NCBI RefSeq assembly: GCF_008831285.2
Contig: NC_045146.1
Location: 14,833,289 to 14,897,288 of the forward strand
Direction of reading: 5' to 3'
DNA length: 64,000 bases
Source: Nymphaea colorata
Taxonomy: Eukaryota; Streptophyta; Magnoliopsida; Nymphaeales; Nymphaeaceae
Position numbers and translations under genes: made by a program. Shown one piece after another: positions 60,401 through 64,000 of this stretch; positions within the stretch are counted from its first letter, which is position 1, and each line of letters begins with the position of its first letter. Under the pieces are notes generated by a model that was given only the letters and a program-made list of their open reading frames with translations, made no database searches and was not told the origin of the DNA.

Positions 60401-63400
60401 AATTATAACACAGATTCATAACTAAAATCCGGGATCAATGTTAATGTAAGAAGTAAGATGCTAAAATGTTGTTTTTCTCTTGTATTTCCTTCTGATCCAG
60501 TTATTGATGTTTTTGACAATGTCAAAAGCAGTATATTCTTGAAATCTTTATTGTTGATGTCCTGTTTGTTTGTCAATTTCTGTAACATTTAGGTGTTAAT
60601 TATTAGAGAGAAACTTGCTGAACTATATGAATCTGAAGAACAGTGGTCAAAAGCAGCTCAGATGCTTAGCGGCATTGATCTTGATTCTGGAATAAGGTCT
60701 GCTTAATTATTTTCTGGCATTGGCACATATTGATTTCACTGCATACCTTGAGATGGAAGAATATGCTCTCACTTGGCTTTGCTGCATATGTTTCTTCCTA
60801 ATCAGAATGGTTGATGAGACATATAAACTTGCAAAATGTGTCCAAATAGCTCGTCTTTATCTTGAGGTACGTGGTACTTGCCTTTACCTGCAGTTCATCA
60901 TTTCAAATGTGGAAATATATTAATTCTTTGGTTATTGAATAGGATGATGATGCTGTAAACGCAGAAGCTTTTATTAACAAAGCTTCCTTCTTGGTCAGCA
61001 GTAGCCAACATGAAACATTAAATTTACAATACAAGGTCACGACTTCTTTTTGCTCTCAATGTATTTTATCTGCATGTATGAACAATGTGATTGTTGGGAG
61101 ATTTTAACATGGCAACCCCCTGGTGAGGCACACCTAGACAACTCTTTCTGCTTCTCCATTGAATGAGGAAAGGGATAAGGTGAGATGTCTGGGTTGTCTG
61201 GATTGGGGTTGTTGTGTTCAAGTTCCCTATGATTACTATTCTAAATAATGCATGTCTTTTATGTTAACAGGTCTGTTATGCACGAATCTTAGATCTCAAG
61301 CGCAAATTTCTTGAAGCTGCCCTGCGTTATTATGACATTTCTCAGATAGAGAAGCGCCAAATTGGGGATGAGTATGTTCTGATTTCTGATCTCATCTTGT
61401 TTGCTTCTATGGCTATGTATAATGGTCATACCTTATCATATTTCATTGTGTTATAGCATGTTCAGACAATCTTTCTCGAATAAAGGCCTGTTTATAATCT
61501 GAGAAATAAATGCACAGAAACAGAACTCCTTATCTTTCATTGGGGATTATACACGAGTCGTGCCTAAGGGGAAATATGAAAAGTGTGTCAGGAATGTGTT
61601 TCTTTGGCATTTGACCAAAATATGTACTTGGCATATGACTATGCATGATTTATTCTTATTAACAATCTCAAGCTCCATCAGTTCCTGCAATGCTTATACA
61701 TTCAAGTGCTAGATCATGTATTTGCTCCAACTTTTTGTTTCTTTACCTCATATGGACTGTTCTTAGTGGGAAGCTCCATAAAAATTGTTGTAACATGTGA
61801 CATTCTTGTGGTACTCCTATTTATAGAGTGAATCGGAAGTAAACAAATAATGGAATTTATAGAGTTACCAGAAGTAGTATACATAATTGGCAAGTGTGGT
61901 TCCCTTTCTAGCTGCTTTGGGAATGAGAAACATCGCACTTTTGGAGTGCCTAGGGGAATTCTAGTTTGACAAATGCTGCCCGTTAATTTTTGTATGAATC
62001 ATTTGAAGAAAATGTTCCTTGTTAGTGTATTGCACAATATCATTTTATGGTCTCTATTAGTTTCCTAACCACAAGTTGTATTTTCTTTATCGGTGAAGAA
62101 AGCAGTCATACTTTTTTTGTTCTACTCGCTTCTCACTCACTTAGTCTGCTTTTTTCTTCTTAATATTTTTTCTTTCTACTACCAATTTATTTTATTTCCT
62201 ATTCATTTCCTGCGCGCTTCATGATTCACTTCCTGATTCACTTGTGGCTTAGTTCTTGCTTCCTAGAATTTTTCTAATCTCACTGCCTGCAATCGCTTTT
62301 CGTTGCTTTGCTTTTTAGTCCACCTTCTGCAGTCAGTAATTTGAATACTGTGATCCTGATTGGATGACGGTCTAATGAGTATCTGGTTGGATGATTACAT
62401 ATTCAATGGCTTTGTGAAATTAAGAAAAATTTTGATGCTTGTTTGTTTTTTGGTTTTTGTTTTGTTTTGTTTCTTTTAAGATTTGAAGATTGACATGTCA
62501 TACTTGATTATAGTTGCAAGATCTCTCAACCATTATGCCCCAGGTTATACATATCATCTCAATATAGCCTGCTTTAGGTTTTGCTATCTGGGCACTGATG
62601 TATGGCAAAAGTACAGGATTTTATATTCAATTAGCATGTCTACAGCGTTACTGTGCCGGATATACTGTTATATGTGTATTATTCAGTTGTACAGTTGTAC
62701 TTTACATTGTGATGGAAGCCTTATAATCTTTGAGTTCCTTCCACATTCTTTATCTGTACCTTTTTGCACATTGATCACATGCTGATTGGTTTTGGGTTCT
62801 CGTTTTCTCAACGGTCCGGCATCAGGGTGATTGATGAAGAAGCACTGGAGCAAGCACTGAGTGCTGCAGTCACCTGCACCATCTTGGCTGCAGCTGGTCC
62901 ACAACGTTCAAGAGTTCTTGCCACCTTGTATAAGGTTGTCTTTCTTTCCTATTGCTAACTGCAATATTATTAGCACTATTTCCTTGCTTCCTACCAAATT
63001 TAAATTTTTTTACTTGAGTGTTTTTTTTTCTCCTTAAGAATTGGTACATGTATTGTCTAGCGTACAGTATATTGTCCAAATGCAATGAACCATATTTCTG
63101 ATTAATGTTTCTCCAGGCAAAGTCTATATGAAACTTGTGCATATTAATGTTGCTTTCAACTTGTAGAATTAGTAAACTTCATTCGAAATCCTGCAGTATT
63201 TCTTCATACAAAATAAGAGCGCCATTTCTGGTTACTGTTCTGGTGCGATTCTTCTGCATAACTTCAACTGGTGTTCATACATGTTGTCTTTATTCATGGC
63301 AGCTAGATTTAGCAAATTTGTGGCTTTTAAGCATTTACCCGGCAATAGTGTTTTGCTCTTTTGATGTATAAAGTTAAATATTTCATTGATGGCATTTCCA

Positions 63401-64000
63401 TTACATGTCCGTTTCTTCTTGGTTCCATGTGGTTGTGTTCCATGTCTTTTACAAGCACTTTTCAAGGAAATTGACAGACATCTTCCAGTTCTTTTCTGTT
63501 GGTTTTTCTTCGAAAGTTTTCATATATTATTCTTATGGCAATGGTTCTTGCTTTATCTGCATCCCTTTGTGAGAATGTCTTCCATTCCCTATGTTAACCC
63601 CCCTCCCCCCCCCAAAAAAAAAAAATTATTGGTTCCAGGATGAGAGGTGTTCAAAGTTGAAGATCTACCCAATCCTTCAAAAGGTAAACTAGTGAGAATA
63701 ATCTTATCGCAGTTTGAGTGAATTATTTGTTGGCTTCATCATTCATGCCTAAAGGTGTCTTTCATGAGATTGAATTTCCATTTTGGGCACTTTTTTAGGT
63801 ATATCTAGAGAGAATATTGCGAAAGCCAGAAATTGATGCTTTTGCTGAAGAACTAAAGGCTCATCAGGTGGTGTATTCTCTCCCTCGCCAAAGTCTTTTG
63901 GAAGAGCGATGATTAGTTGGATGCATTTTTAGAATTTTATTTTGTTTTTTCAACAGAAAGCTCTTTTGCCTGATAATTTCACTGTGCTGGATCGTGCTAT
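57413..64000 (+). CDS. CSN4: COP9 signalosome complex subunit 4 (partial, 3' end outside window)
   Basis: CSN4 is a PCI-domain scaffold subunit of the COP9 signalosome, which removes NEDD8/RUB from cullins and so tunes cullin-RING ubiquitin ligases; in plants it is needed for repression of photomorphogenesis (family knowledge). Exons: 57413-57542, 57639-57790, 60593-60696, 60806-60866, 60943-61035, 61271-61371, 62826-62934, 63639-63683, 63799-63867, and 63957 to the window end. All joins keep frame; 302 codons are visible of about 400 expected. Landmarks: IADQRQKVEQYK near the N-terminus, SDDVPLVVSRQLLQ, QIQPRVVSFEEQ, REKLAELYE, WSKAAQMLSGIDLDSG, LAKCVQIARLYLE, DDDAVNAEAFINKASFLV, CYARILDLKRKFLEAALRYY, AAVTCTIL, AGPQRSRVLATLYKDERC and IYPILQKVYLERILRKPEIDAF. 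The PCI/winged-helix part begins in the last exons and is cut off. Intron 2 is 2.8 kb with no gene inside. Confidence 0.96.
63598..63625. repeat. C tract followed by A tract in CSN4 intron 7
   Basis: Mostly C (63598-63613, one T interruption) then twelve A residues, ending about 13 bases before the exon 8 acceptor at 63639. It sits where a polypyrimidine tract would normally be, so the acceptor has an atypical upstream context. Homopolymer length may be unreliable. Confidence 0.85.

Overview
This window is nuclear DNA from a flowering plant. All five recognisable genes are split by GT-AG introns. They encode plant proteins: a plastid outer-envelope pore, a YUCCA auxin enzyme, a PLATZ zinc protein, a Mrc1/Claspin-like protein and COP9 signalosome subunit 4. 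The AT-rich spacers hold CT/GA/TA microsatellites, small DNA transposons and worn Ty1/copia remains. The GC-rich coding exons of OEP24, YUC and PLATZ sit in AT-rich surroundings, but I cannot name the species or decide monocot versus dicot.

Layout. (1) 1-5332: spacer with a hAT-like MITE. (2) 5333-12861 (+): OEP24, three exons, with a 6.7-kb second intron holding a complete 1.7-kb PIF/Harbinger-type non-autonomous element. (3) 12862-16819: spacer with no gene I can support. (4) 16820-20135 (-): YUCCA flavin monooxygenase, four exons, convergent with OEP24. (5) 20136-38904: an 18.8-kb spacer with two more hAT-like MITEs, one with a perfect 8-bp target duplication, an inverted repeat, and copia fragments on the minus strand. 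(6) 38905-39985 (+): PLATZ gene, four exons, with a CT-rich leader. (7) 39986-48997: spacer with a fold-back element, a hAT-like fragment and a GC-rich island with promoter-like motifs but no gene I recognise. (8) 48998-56122 (-): Mrc1/Claspin-like gene, twelve exons. (9) 56123-57412: divergent promoter region with a perfect palindromic E2F site. (10) 57413-64000 (+): CSN4, ten exons visible, cut by the window end.

The genes do not form a pathway. The functional link I can read from sequence is the E2F site just upstream of the replication-checkpoint gene, which fits S-phase expression. I found no CRISPR, prokaryotic or clearly novel multi-gene system. The points most worth following are the E2F site, the nested transposon in the OEP24 intron, the hAT-like MITE family, the copia remnants, an unexplained promoter-like island near 46.2-46.9 kb, and an ambiguous 3' end of the Claspin-like gene. 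Exon boundaries were read by eye from splice signals, reading phase and remembered family sequences; no alignment was run.
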